NCBI GenBank assembly: GCA_033725935.1
Contig: MU867083.1
Coordinates: 186,001-250,000, forward strand
Source of the DNA: Cladorrhinum sp. PSN259
Lineage: Eukaryota > Ascomycota > Sordariomycetes > Sordariales > Podosporaceae
Direction of reading: 5' to 3'
DNA: 64,000 bases
The notes beneath the pieces were generated by a model. That model saw nothing but the letters and a program-made list of their open reading frames with translations. It was not told the DNA's origin and searched no databases. This document shows, in pieces, positions 46,331 to 56,280 of the stretch (position 1 is its first letter; each line of letters begins with the position of its first letter). The translations under genes and the position numbers were made by a program.

Positions 46331-46554
46331 GATAAGGAATCGGTCCAGCCCTTTCTCTTTTGGGACCGAACGGAGGCTTAGCTGGGTTGCCCACGATCGG
46401 CTTCCCGCGCGTGGGGGAAGGAAGGGGGGACGACCCGACGACGCGGAGATGCTCAAATTTTGGCTCTGCCGTTCTCAGCCTGCAATCTGAGATGACGTCC
46501 GGGGAGAAGCTAGATTTGGATTCAGATATCGATGTTTGGCAGCGCGCCGATATC
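46331..46554 (+). promoter_or_regulatory. GATA motifs upstream of nitrate transporter
   Basis: GATAAG at 46331-46336 and two GATATC palindromes at 46525-46530 and 46549-46554, 24 bp apart and 160-190 bp before the start codon. Paired GATA cores within about 30 bp are the preferred target of the nitrogen regulators AreA/NIT2, which activate nitrate-assimilation genes in ascomycetes. The assignment is inferred from motif spacing and the gene's function. Confidence 0.45.
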
Positions 46555-46717
46555 AAAGGGTTCTTGTATTTAAATCGAAGAAAGGAATCATCTTTTGGAC
46601 CCTCGATCACTGCAATCCATCACAACCATTCCCGCAGATCTGTTAGAACCAAGGGAGACAAAACAAACAAAGTCCCCTTATCTCACACTCCAACGCAGCC
46701 TTGCAACTCCCGGAAGC

Positions 46718-48394
46718 ATGGGCTTTCAAATCTCAGACCTCTGGCGGACGCCAACCCTCAACCCAGTCAACAAGAAAGCCCGCAGCGTCCCCATTCTCAA
46801 TCCAATCGACAGACATGGCAGAGTATTCTTCTTTTCATGGCTCGGGTTTATGCTTGCCTTTTGGGCATGGTACACTTTCCCGCCACTGGTAAGTCTTGGT
46901 CCGGGAATTGTACCCAGATCTCTCGACACTAACCACTCCATCACAGTTGACCGTCACAATCAAAAAAGACTTGCATCTCACATCGACCCAAGTAGCAAAC
47001 TCAAACATCGTTTCCCTCGTCGCCACCCTGCTTGTTAGATTTTTCGCAGGCCCTCTATGCGATCAACTCGGTTCCCGCAGGGTATTCAGCTTGCTTCTTC
47101 TCGTCGGCAGCATTCCCATCGGTCTTGCACCGCTCATCAAGAACGCCACCGGTCTTTACGTGATCCGCTTCTTCATCGGCATTCTCGGAGGCTCCTTTGT
47201 CCCCTGCCAGGTGTGGTGCACGGGATGGTTCGACAAGAACGTCGTCGGCACCGCCAATGCCCTCTCGGGAGGATGGGGTAACGCTGGCGGTGGTATCACT
47301 TACTTCATCATGCCGGCCGTCTACGATTCCTTGGTTCACCAGTGGGGTTACGCACCCGGCAAAGCGTGGAGGATTACCTTTGTCGTGCCGCTTGTCTGCT
47401 TGATCACTTGTGGGTTGGGGTTGTTGTTCCTGTGCGAGGATACGCCCATGGGCAAGTGGTGAGTAACATTCATATTCTCAATGTTTGTCACGTGTCACTA
47501 ACGATATTGTTCAGGGATGAGCGCCATCAAAACGTCCAACAGAATCTCGTTCAGCACGGTCTTCCCGGTGACATCGTCCCAGTGACCGGCACCATCACCG
47601 ACCGGGCCTTGTCCGCAGCCACTCAAGACTCTGACGAAGAAAAGGGCTCGGTGAAGCCATCTTCCACCTCCTCCGAGAAGCAGGTCTCCCCCTTGGACCA
47701 CGAAGCTGCCATCTCCCGCACAGAAGCCATCGAAACCGCCCAAGGTGAGATCGTCGCCAAGCCAACCGTCAAGGAAGCTCTGTCTGTCGTCTTCTCCCTG
47801 CACGGTTTGTTTCACGTGGCAACCTACGCCTGCTCGTTCGGCGGTGAATTGGCAATCAACTCGATTCTTTCATCTTACTACCTCAAGAACTTCCCAACAC
47901 TCGGTCAGACAACGGCATCCAACTACGCGGCCATCTTTGGCTTCCTCAACGTCATCACCCGTCCCCTGGGCGGAGTAGTCGGAGATTTACTCTACAACCA
48001 CTTCGGTCGCAATCTCTGGCTCAAGAAGATCTGGATCCACGTCTGTGGGCTTGTGACGGGCGCTCTGTTGATCATCATCGGCAAGCTGGACAGCCATCAC
48101 CTGCCGACCACGATTGGACTGATCGTCTTGATGGCTGTCTTTCACGAAGCCGGAAACGGTGCCAACTTTGCGCTCGTTCCCCACGTCTACCCCTACGCCA
48201 ACGGCATTCTGAGCGGACTGACGGGCGCGGGCGGGAACCTGGGCGGTGTGATTTTTGCCATCATCTTCAGGTTCATGAACCACGGGACTGATTATGCCAA
48301 GGGGTTCTGGGTGATTGGCATCATTCACATTACCCTCAACTTGGCTGTTTGCTGGATTCCGCCTATTCCCAAGGGACAGATTGGTGGGAGGTAA
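46718..48394 (+). CDS. crnA/nrtA-like: Nitrate/nitrite transporter (NNP family MFS)
   Basis: Exons 46718-46888, 46947-47458 and 47515-48394; introns of 58 and 56 nt with GTAAGT and GTGAGT donors; 520 aa. Twelve membrane spans are predicted. The family signatures are present: FVPCQVWCTGWFDKN, then GTANALSGGWGNAGGGITYF in helix 5, and SGLTGAGGNLGGVIFAIIF in helix 11. The Arg in helix 2 (LLVRFFAGPLCDQLGSRR) that binds the anion in relatives is also present. The long hydrophilic loop between helices 6 and 7 (residues about 245-310, rich in Ser/Glu) is the usual regulatory insertion of fungal NrtA. The protein imports nitrate with protons at the plasma membrane. No nitrate or nitrite reductase is adjacent, unlike the Aspergillus cluster, which fits Sordariomycetes, where the genes are dispersed. 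Confidence 0.96.
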
Positions 48395-49042
48395 AGAGAG
48401 CAGATAAACAATCGAGGGTTGGGAGGAGATGTATATTGAGTATGTTAGAAAAGTCTGTTTCAGCGAGCATTTTATTTATTTTATTTTTCATTCCAAGAAA
48501 ATATATAATACCCTTGAATTTTATTTCATAATGGTTTTACTTAGCCTGCTATTTTAGTGTGTTGCAAGCCCAGAGCTTCGAAAGGCCAGTTTCTTCAAAT
48601 TCGAAAATCGACCATTCAAAACAGAAAGAACAACGTTTCAGATTTAGGCTGCCTCAATCCAATCGTCTAGATCTTTATGCAAAAGATCGGACATGCAAAC
48701 CCCAATGTGTGACAAACCAAATACGGTATATAATTCGAGACCCTTCAGACTCTCGGCTCCGTTGTCAACAGATTATTGGTCATTGGTCAGTTCCCTTCGC
48801 AGCCCCTTTTCAGCCCTACTCAAAAGGGTGTCCCGTGGCGTCGTTAGTTTGCCTATGCCAAGAGTTCCAGCCCCAACACTGCCTGTTGAGTTTGTGCAAC
48901 AAGTGAATTCCCAGTCACACATAAAAAGTGAGGGGTTTCACCATTATCGAAACTCACAATCTCGAGATTCCTCTTTCAATCTTGAACTCTTTTCAACATT
49001 ATAACTGTTAAATTATCGATTTGCCGAACCACAGACGCCAAA
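48395..49042. other. Intergenic, no gene seen
   Basis: 3' UTR of the transporter followed by the promoter of the LURP-one-like gene. The last 90 bp are C/A-rich. No coding frame has family resemblance. Confidence 0.5.
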
Positions 49043-49734
49043 ATGTCAATCCAACCGCTTCCAGCGCTCCCACAGCCGATCGCTGTTTTTGACCAGTTCA
49101 TCACGCCATACGGCGACACTTTGGTAGTGAAAGAAAAACTTCTCGACAGCTTCGACATCAAAAATGTCGCCGGCCAACCGATTCTTCGCGTCCAAGGCCA
49201 GCTGCTCTCGATTCACGGCCGCAAGACGGTCACCGACATGCAGGGGAACCACCTCTTTGACATCATCAAGGAGCTTCTGCACTGGCACGCGACGTTTGTA
49301 GCCGAGGATAAGAGCCAGAGGAAGTTGCTCGAGGTGAAGAGCAAGTTTGCGCGTGAGTTTTCCCTTGTTTTTTTCTTTCCCCATCATCCCGTGTGTGATG
49401 ACACAGTACAACAAACTGACAGTTGTGAACAGTCCTTGGTTCAAAAGCAACAGCAACATTCACCAACAGCCGAACCGGACAGCCGGTAACGCTCAAAATG
49501 GACGGCAACTGGTTCGACACCTCGGCCGACATCAAGGATGCCGCCACGGGGTACGTCGTCGCGCGCATTCAGCGCAAGTTGTTCAACATGAGGGAGGCCA
49601 TCCTCGGTCAGCAGACGTACCACTTGACGATTGCTCCCGGGGTTGATGTGGCTGTTATTGTTGCCATGGCTATTGCGTTGGACGAGAAGAACAATGAGGG
49701 TAAAGGCGGGTTGGTGGGAGGAATTTTAGGTTGA
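49043..49734 (+). CDS. LURP-one-related (Tubby-like fold) protein
   Basis: Two exons, 49043-49352 and 49433-49734, with an 80-nt GTGAGT...AACAG intron, giving 203 aa. The frame-correct splice joins VKSKFA to LLGSKATATFTN. Sequence features fit the LURP-one/DUF567 family, which adopts the Tubby C-terminal beta-barrel with a buried helix: LVVKEKLLDSFDIKNVAGQP, RVQGQLLSIHGRKTVTD, LFDIIKELLHWHATFVAE, TLKMDGNWFDTSADI, VVARIQRKLFN, and the hydrophobic C-terminal helix VDVAVIVAMAIALDEKN. Tubby-like proteins bind membrane phosphoinositides; the plant members are linked to defence. In fungi the role is unknown. The gene shares no overlap with its neighbours. Confidence 0.9.
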
Positions 49735-50110
49735 TTTTATTTATTTATTTATTTTGGATTTTCTTTTACTCAGGAAATACTGTTTTTTTGTTGGTTTACG
49801 TTTGGGGTTTCTGATCGCTTTTGACAGTTTTTGTTCCTATACCCCTTTTTGTTATGAAGTAAATCATCAATATCTTTTTTTTCGTGTCAGTCGTTGCACA
49901 GATATTATTCTTGAACCGTGACATCACCCGCCTAGTGTATGTTTCTCTCCTCTCAAAAGACCCTTTTCTCGAACGCTCGGACACACCAACTTCATCACGG
50001 TGACGATATAATCCCCCAAGTTTCCACCCACACCTCTTTGAACCCTCTCGGATTTTTTATGTTTCTGTCTCCTAAACAGTCAGTCCGCGCCAGAAGGTAG
50101 TCGTGTCAAA
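49735..50110. other. Intergenic, no gene seen
   Basis: T-rich sequence just after the LURP-one-like gene, then a CT/AC-rich leader before the next start codon. Nothing else supported. Confidence 0.5.
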
Positions 50111-51919
50111 ATGCCAGTCAGCATCCCAACCTGGCGCAATGCCGTCTACTTCCAGCCCGTAATACGGCACAGCTCCAAAATATACGAGTTCTTCGGTGTT
50201 ACCCCTTCAGCGACAACTTCCCCCTCAACCACAAACCGCAGCGGCAGCAGCCGAAGCAGGATGTTACCCATCCAGCAGACCACACCAAGAAGCGAGGAGG
50301 CAAGTACAACAACTACTTTCTCCCCAAATGCAATGTATCGCCCTCCTTCCCGCGCATCGTGCTGCACGGCCATGAGTGACGGCCGTGGTGCAGCCGGATC
50401 AGATCGGAGGGACATGATTTCCCCCCTCCCCGCTGGGAATGGAAACGCAAACAGAAGGGTGGTATACGTGGACGGCCCGAGCGGGGAGAGTTACGTCGAG
50501 GAGGGAACACAAACTAAAGAGAGGCCCTCGCCACCTACGGCCCGGGGCCCCAACATTGGGAATGCTGCTGCGGCAGGAGCAGCAGAAGAATCAACTCGTG
50601 AGGAAACACTACTAGATTCCTTGGCGGGCTTCACCAAAAGGCTAGTCCAAGCTTGCACGCCCGTCTGGTTCTCCATGCCCGCCTCGTTGGCCTTTGTGGC
50701 CCTCATCCTCCGGCTTCTCCCCTCGACGCTCTCGATATCGTTTCCCGGGTTAGTCACAATCTCTACTGTGCTCTTCCTGGTCGCTCTGGCGGGGTATGCC
50801 GTCACCTCGGTTTTATTTCTCGCTCGTCTGCTGTCGCCGCCAAACATCAGACTTCGTCATCGGTCGTTGCCGCTCATCGAGCGGGACTCAATCAAGCTGG
50901 GGTTCGTGCAGTACTGCCCGGCGGGGCTCGCCTTGTCGGCGGCCGCGTTTGGGAGTTTTGCGGTCGCAGAGGGACGGGTTCCTGACAGAAAGGGGTGGGC
51001 AATGGCCGTGTACGTCTGCTGGTGGGTCTCGGCGGCCTTGATGGCCTTTTTGGGCTTCTTTACACTTGCCGTTTACATGTCGCATTCTACCGTGCTTGTC
51101 AGAAGCAAGACGGCGCACGGGAGGGGACTGCCGCTCGTAGCCGTGTTGGAAGGGGTGACGGGCGGAGCGACGGTTGCGTTGGTCGGGGCCGTCATGTGTC
51201 TTCCCGGTGCCGGTGTCGTGGCGGGTTTTGAAGGGAGAGAGAGGATCGTATCTGACGGGATGGCCGCGCCCGTTGTGGTGTTTTCTTACTGCGTCGTTGG
51301 GGCTGTGTTGCTTTTGGCCTTGATGGCCTATGCCGTCGTGGTGCATGAGTTGCTGCTCGTCACTGGGTGGCCGCCGCCGGAACTAACGAGCGTCATGTTT
51401 TATCTTGTCGGCCCGCTGGGGCAATGCGCGGCTGCCTTGTTGGTCCTCGGGGAGGCTGCGGGGACTGGGCATTATCTGGGTGATTTGTACCGGGGGAATC
51501 GGTCATCGCCGGGATTGGGCATAGGAGTTGGGATCGGAGAGGAGGAGGACATGATTCGGCGAAAGGTCTCACCATTATCACCCCCTCTGCCAGCCGTGCC
51601 TATAGGAGTCATATCCCTCTTGTTCGCCATGATGCTGTTTGGAATGGCCGTCATGTGGCTTGTGCTTGCTCTTATTGCTGTCGGCTATCGTCTGCATAGG
51701 GGCGAATTAGTGTGGAACGAGAGTTGGAACGGGGCCATCTTTCCGCTGCTGACATTGGCGGTCTGTTCGTCGTGGCTTTCATTTGAGCTCCAGTCGGGCT
51801 TTTTTCGAATTCTGACATGCGTCCTGATCATCATCTGTTTGGTCAAGTTCCTTGTTATTGTTGCTTTCAACGCTCGGTTAGCTGTTAGCTCTAGCGTTTT
51901 TAGACCAAGCAGGCAATAG
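50111..51919 (+). CDS. Divergent TDT/SLAC1-like membrane transporter
   Basis: 602 aa, intronless. Residues 1-175 are a long, Ser/Thr/Pro-rich cytosolic tail. The domain begins at about residue 178 with TPVWFSMPASLAFVALILRL, echoing the TPAWFS...TG start of Mae1/Ssu1-type transporters. Ten hydrophobic segments follow. Other family landmarks are PELTSVMFYLVGPLGQCAAALLVLG (compare LPP.E...FLPLGPLGQ in Ssu1) and the last helices with NGAIFPLLTLAV then FELQSGFFRILTCVL. The TDT family moves sulfite, malate or nitrate anions. Conservation is weak in the first helix, which lacks the usual MGTG, so the substrate may differ. The position next to the nitrate transporter is suggestive but not evidence. 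Codon usage matches its neighbours. Confidence 0.7.
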   Translation: MPVSIPTWRNAVYFQPVIRHSSKIYEFFGVTPSATTSPSTTNRSGSSRSRMLPIQQTTPRSEEASTTTTFSPNAMYRPPSRASCCTAMSDGRGAAGSDRRDMISPLPAGNGNANRRVVYVDGPSGESYVEEGTQTKERPSPPTARGPNIGNAAAAGAAEESTREETLLDSLAGFTKRLVQACTPVWFSMPASLAFVALILRLLPSTLSISFPGLVTISTVLFLVALAGYAVTSVLFLARLLSPPNIRLRHRSLPLIERDSIKLGFVQYCPAGLALSAAAFGSFAVAEGRVPDRKGWAMAVYVCWWVSAALMAFLGFFTLAVYMSHSTVLVRSKTAHGRGLPLVAVLEGVTGGATVALVGAVMCLPGAGVVAGFEGRERIVSDGMAAPVVVFSYCVVGAVLLLALMAYAVVVHELLLVTGWPPPELTSVMFYLVGPLGQCAAALLVLGEAAGTGHYLGDLYRGNRSSPGLGIGVGIGEEEDMIRRKVSPLSPPLPAVPIGVISLLFAMMLFGMAVMWLVLALIAVGYRLHRGELVWNESWNGAIFPLLTLAVCSSWLSFELQSGFFRILTCVLIIICLVKFLVIVAFNARLAVSSSVFRPSRQ

Positions 51920-52566
51920 TATATCTCATTCTTCCCAAGCTATGTAGCAAACTGCTAATGCACCGTACTTTCGTCACTATCCTTCTCGTGGCTCCCGGCA
52001 TCTTCTTCCATATACATGGATATAGAACAAGCCACCCTTAGATATCCTTGCAATTAACGTAGAGGGGGGGCACAAACCCAATCCAAAATCTACATCCCCG
52101 GGGGTTGGACGAGATGTTACTTCAATGTACCTTTTATATTATTTCTTTCTGTTTGTTCTAGGCAGTCGATTTTATTTCCAGATTTTCTTCGAGCCTAGAA
52201 CGAGGACCGGAGCCTAGCGCGAGCGGACTAGGAATTTCCTCTTTTACTTTTCTTCATAGACAGACCAGAGACTTATGTATCTACTTGTACGAAAGCCACA
52301 ATTCCCACAATCTAAATATTGATTGACAGTCATCGAAACGTGCTTAGATTATAGACGGCACAGTTTAAATCGCTCAATTTCATCGTTGAATTTGCAAAGA
52401 TTACATGCAATGATCCCTTTCTCAAACAACTCAAATCTGCGCACTTGAATTCCCAGTACACCTAATAATGGTCATCATCAGAATGGGCTGCCGCTGAAAA
52501 AATTTCTTTGTTTTTGGTGCTTGCCATCCTGACCCGAATAAGAAGCACCACGCGCGCCCCGGGTTA
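51920..52566. other. Intergenic, no gene seen
   Basis: 3' flanks of two convergent genes. No supported frame. Confidence 0.45.
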
Positions 52567-53298
52567 CTAGTGCATCTCGTAACCGACTTGGTCGTCGCGG
52601 GCCGGCCCAGCGGCGTTCAAGTTGTACTTGAAGTGATAGAATGGCCAAGCGACGACAAAGCAGAGCAACGTCAGAGGCCACAGGAGGAGCATAAGGCATG
52701 TCAAGTGGCAGCACTGAGACGCTAAGTGGCCAATTGGCCAAGCCAACCTAGTGGTTGCAAAGATGGTTGTCTCCAAAGTAGTTGATTGAATTCTTCTTCT
52801 CTATCTCTGGTTCCGTTGCTCAGGCAAAGGTTTTGTGTTTGCCTTGCCAGCTGGTGCCGGCTGTCCGCCAGATTGGCTGCAACAAGGCATGTGAGGAGAT
52901 TATCGTAGGGTCCGTCAGGCGTGATGGACTTGAACACTCGCAGGGACCATGATTTGGTCAAAACCAAAGTGATGCCGGTTAATACCGCGTAGGCGCTGAC
53001 ATAGCACAGTACCCGCTAGAGTGTCGCCTCTATATTCCTCTGTGCGTTAGTGATCTATCTCTACTAAAAGGGTATACTCACTTCATAGACCAATCTATAC
53101 TGGTAGGTAGTTACTTACGGTTTCATGGTGGGAATGCGCCTGACTCTCAACGGAGCACGTGTGAGGAATGAGAAATGAAGGAAGGACAGAGAGATTTGAA
53201 CAGTCGGTCGAGGTCGAAAGAAAAAAAGATTTTCCCCTCGAATGGTCTTTATTCTCTCTTTTGTTTTTCTGTGTGTATCTTTGGTGTATATTCTCCAA
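52567..53298 (-). CDS. Possible small membrane protein (exons uncertain)
   Basis: Two membrane-like pieces lie in this order on the minus strand: LCYVSAYAVLTGITLVLT (about 53010-52955), followed by TKSWSLRVFKSITPDGPYDN, and CLMLLLWPLTLLCFVVAWPF (about 52705-52640), followed by a short polar tail ending at TAG 52567. An intron from GTAAGT near 53118 to CTCTAG near 53017, with a CACTAAC branch site, would place the first helix in frame with a frame starting at 53298. The two helix-bearing frames differ near 52750, and no intron with clear signals links them. It could be a small Pezizomycotina-specific membrane protein with a sequencing or real frameshift. No function can be given. Confidence 0.35.
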
Positions 53299-54331
53299 GC
53301 CTCACCTCATCTCAACTTAACCTGACTTGTTTATCCTCACCTTCTTTCATCAACGGCTGACGCCTCCAAGAACCAATGTCTAATTTGATGCTCAAGCTTG
53401 TCACGGTACGTTGAACCCATCCATGTCGGTTTCAGGATATCTGGCCCATTTTGAGGCACAGAAGAACATCGTGTTGCTGGATCAGTATGTCTGAGGCGAT
53501 GCACAACTTGTCACCTCATCACCTCTCGGTGAGTCAAACTATCTCGGATACTTGACGTCTGAGCAGCCCATAACGCCACGATACTCCTATCTCCCATCAT
53601 TTCCACTTACACCTTCATCACATGTCAACTCTTGTAAATTAGCAGGGCTACAAGCCTTAGGGCTTCCTCGAAATTACTGAGAGCAGAGAGGCATGTGTCA
53701 TGGCCAACCAGTCATCACTCAATTGTCTTCAGATTCATGCCGTGTGAAGGATCGCTAAAATGGGTACCTAATATCACAACAATATTTGTAAGCAGCCAGG
53801 CAAATTTCATTTTAGCAAAAACATCAGATACTCTTTACTCTCCATGATTCCTAGACGAGCTGCATCAAACATTCCACCCCAAGACATATTTGAAGCCCAA
53901 CAAGATACCTCTGCGACGCTAAAGTATCTATTAACCGGACCTCAAGTTCTCAATTAGCTTCCAAGTTCGTCCATTTTCTCAAAAAAATCTAACAGATTGT
54001 GAAGGCGTTTCAAAAAGGCAACCAGCCCGAATCCTGGCATAAACCCCCTGCGGCTGAATAAACAACACCTCAGATCCAATGACTTGATTGTGCAGAATAC
54101 TACAAGCGGAAACTCTTGGACCTTGGCATTAACTTGGCAGCCATGGAAAACCTCGTAATGACGGATTTATCGAACAGCCCCGAACGCCACGATTTGGGTG
54201 CTTGAGGGGGCTGCACGAATTTCCGTACATGTATATAGGCGATGCTTGTCAGATGTAAATAATGAAAGCATCGCCCTTTTATTGCTGCTGTGATCTTGCT
54301 ACTCCTTACTTTGATAAATCATACCTCAAAG
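53299..54331. other. Intergenic, no gene seen
   Basis: One kilobase without a supported coding frame, upstream of the WSC gene. A probable TATA-like word (TGTATATAGG) lies at 54231-54240, about 95 bp before its start codon. Confidence 0.4.
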
Positions 54332-55644
54332 ATGTTTCGACTTCAAGTCCTCCTGGGCTTGGTAGGTGGGCTCCCTGTGGCTCTGGCCACAGCTGTCTCG
54401 ATACCAGGCAACGAAGGTCGCATCTTGGAAACTCGTCAAGGAAATTTCATTCGCTATTCTGGATGGTAAAATCACTTTTCCTCCTCCCCTTTAGATTACA
54501 TAAATATTGGTCTAATGAGAAGCTACAGCTTCGGCTCCTGGTTTGAATGGTTGTCCAACCCGGCTGCCTACAACCTCACACTCGCTCGGTCCGGTCCAGA
54601 CAATGGGATAGCGACCTGCTCAGCTGCTTGCCCTACTTCTGCACATTTCATTCTTTGGGGTCCAGATTGCTTGTCAGTATTCATATATCCTACTCTTCAA
54701 AACTCTTCATCTTGAATCAACCCCGGAAGAGAACTGACAAAAAATTATCTGACGTTAAAAGCTGCGCGCCTCACATAACAATCGACAACACCAGGCACTA
54801 CATCCCCGAACTAGACAGCTGGGAAGCAACAGAAGACGACTGCTGGCGCTTCTGCGCAAACGAACCAGGCGCCTCCTGCGGCGGATCATTGAGGGCCTCC
54901 TTTTACACACGTACGGACCCTCCGTCGACCCAAAACCCCGGAATCGGTCCGGTAGCCGGATTTCACTGGATGGGATGCTACGTAGACTCAGTACCGACCC
55001 GCAACCTCCCCCGCAAGTACGGCGACTCCCCGGACATGACACCAACCAAGTGCGCCCAGCTCTGCCCTTTGAGCAACTTTATCGGCCTCGAATACGGCAG
55101 AGAATGCTGGTGCGGCCCCGTCTTACAATACCAGTATCGAACCTTTTTGAGGCTATGCCCAATGACGTGCGCAGGAGACGGCAGTCTGCTCTGTGGAGGG
55201 AGGAACCATCTGACGCTGTATGAGAAGGACGGCGCCCCGCAAGTTCCACCGGGAGGGCCTGTGGGCGGTTATAACTATGCGGGGTGTTTTACTGATCTCG
55301 TTAATGGTACGAGGGCTTTGAGCAGTGTTTTCAAGACGGATGGGATGACGCTTGAGTTGTGTGCGCAGCATGCGGCGGGTGTTAATGCCAAATATTTTGG
55401 GGTTGAGTATGGTGAGTTTTTTCTTTTCTTTCTTTCTCTGTGCATATTTTCCTGGATTGACGGAGAGAAATAAATATGCTGATTGATATGAAATCTAGGT
55501 CGGGAATGTTGGACTGGTAATGCCCTGTCGTCCACATCATCTGCTGTTTGGGATGTTACGGAGTGCAACTATCCTTGTGCGGCCAATGGTGGTCAGGCAT
55601 GCGGTGCAAAGAGTAGATTGAGTTTGTATATTAAGCCCACTTGA
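54332..55644 (+). CDS. Secreted protein with three WSC domains
   Basis: Four exons, 54332-54465, 54529-54672, 54762-55411 and 55499-55644, giving 357 aa; the introns (63, 89, 87 nt) all keep frame. A signal peptide (FRLQVLLGLVGGLPVALAT) is followed by a possible Kex2-type site (LETRQG). Three Cys-rich WSC modules follow. Module 1 begins RYSGCFGSWFEWLS, with its CxC at PDCFCAPH formed across intron 2. Module 2 begins HWMGCYVDSVPTRNL, with GLEYGRECWCG and CAGDGSLLCGGRNHLTLY. Module 3 begins NYAGCFTDLVNGTR, with GVEYGRECWTGN and CGAKSRLSLY. WSC domains bind polysaccharides such as beta-glucan or chitin. No membrane span or GPI signal follows module 3, so a soluble cell-wall or extracellular carbohydrate binder is likely. 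Module 1 is the most divergent. Confidence 0.9.
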
Positions 55645-56280
55645 ACATAGATACAAACATGCTGGGAGGGTGTTTACTTATTTCTTTTCTCATCGCTCCT
55701 GAGAGTCTGTATACCACACGCGCTTTGTTGATGGAGGTTCAAGCTTGGCCTCTGTGGTTGCCTACCTCATGGATCCCACAAAAATGAACCGGGGGGACAT
55801 GATATTGAATGGATTCTGACATGGTTACAAAATGATTTCATACTGCAAGTGCATTGAGCGAGTTTCGCAGGAAGGATCGCTTCGGCGTCGCTTATTTTTG
55901 CACTTTCGAAGCAGTGCAATGTGGAGTTTGGCCGTGGAACTTAAGCCTGTAATTAATGAACTCTAATTTTTGTATGCAAAAACGATCCTCTCTACTGTGC
56001 TCACTAACAACAAAGAGCGGCTTGCTTGCAATTGTCAAAGAAGCATTGCAGGTGCTGCACGCTAAATATTTTGCAGGGTAACAACGACAGAGTTCATGAT
56101 CGGGAATAAACTGGAAGTTGTCCGATGGGTCAAATTTTGACATGGGACCGAGCGCTTGCAAAGTTAATCGACGATAAGGGACTTTGATGAGGGGTGATGG
56201 GATGAGGGGGCACCTGCCTTCATTCACTCCCATCCGTCATCAAATTAACGCCAATCACAACTTGAACTGTCCATCAACCC
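55645..56280. other. Intergenic, no gene seen
   Basis: Between the WSC gene and the F-box-like gene. A 113-codon minus-strand frame at 55892-56233 has no recognisable features. Confidence 0.45.

Larger units (their letters stand above)
43609..46717. other. 3.1-kb intergenic region
   Basis: No gene supported. Holds a (GT)13 microsatellite at 44144-44169, a poly-A run at 45327-45338, and GATA motifs in the last 400 bp upstream of the nitrate transporter (listed separately). A minus-strand frame at 44263-44490 has a secretory-looking hydrophobic start but lacks an ATG. Confidence 0.45.
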
